Shown: in pieces, positions 63,977-64,000 of the stretch
Numbering within the stretch: the first letter of the stretch is position 1
Layout: every line of letters begins with the position of its first letter
DNA from: Adiantum capillus-veneris
Lineage: Eukaryota; Streptophyta; Polypodiopsida; Polypodiales; Pteridaceae
Direction of reading: 5' to 3'
Length of the DNA stretch: 64,000 nt
Assembly: GCA_014529385.2 (NCBI GenBank)
Contig: CM043960.1
Location: 23,012,896-23,076,895, forward strand
The notes under the pieces: model-generated
The model's database searches: none
Told to the model about the DNA's origin: nothing
The model's input: the letters and a program-made list of their open reading frames with translations, nothing else
Made by a program: the position numbers and the translations under genes

Positions 63977-64000
63977 CCCACACACACACACACACACACA
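63977..64000. repeat. (CA)n microsatellite at window end
   Basis: CA run that continues past the window, about 95 bases upstream of the amidase start. Confidence 0.85.

Noticed and set aside
63882-63995. N-terminal extension of the amidase beginning MCVCVWGE
   Set aside because: Derived from the CA repeat and untranslated leader. MAAADSEL at 63881 is a better start and no family similarity lies upstream.

Overview
The window looks like plant nuclear DNA from a lineage with swimming sperm, most likely a fern. Three things point that way. A conserved axonemal gene (CFAP57/FAP57) is present, and seed plants without motile sperm have lost such genes. PPR pseudogenes carry the 'arm of acute repeats' typical of large land-plant PLS-class families. 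Most of the remaining sequence is decayed plant-type retrotransposons (Ty1/copia, Ty3/gypsy, L1-like LINEs) plus a CACTA transposon and long (AC)n and homopolymer tracts. The species assignment is inference; no marker gene fixes it.

Layout. 1-4256: 3' portion of a copia element on +, with its 3' LTR. 4257-7013: an older copia element on -, apparently the target into which the first one inserted. 7100-9000: broken PPR gene pieces. 9880-52486 (+): one 18-exon gene for a CFAP57-like WD-repeat/coiled-coil protein of about 1418 residues, reconstructed from exon similarity and splice signals. Its 10.7-kb intron 1 holds several L1-type LINE copies. Its 14.5-kb intron 2 holds another LINE, a gypsy pol fragment on - and a gypsy gag fragment on +. 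Its 6.1-kb intron 10 holds a further gypsy element on -. 52487-56222: AT-rich intergenic DNA with several tandem repeats and a copia remnant. 56223-60990: a CACTA (En/Spm) element on - with a TNP2-type transposase, a second ORF and an unusual CCATAA-rich array. 61000-61560: PPR fragments on -. 61772-63881 (-): a two-exon gene for a 591-residue amidase-signature enzyme; its promoter lies beyond the window edge.

Only two genes look functional: the CFAP57-like gene and the amidase. They face each other (convergent), and nothing suggests a shared pathway. CFAP57 would act in the sperm axoneme, at the base of inner-arm dyneins. The amidase would hydrolyse an unidentified amide. No clearly new biological system is evident. 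The most worthwhile leads are a probable GC-AG intron in the CFAP57 gene, a 93-bp coding repeat that runs through its stop codon, a 36-bp perfect palindrome in the amidase intron, and the CCATAA array inside the CACTA element.
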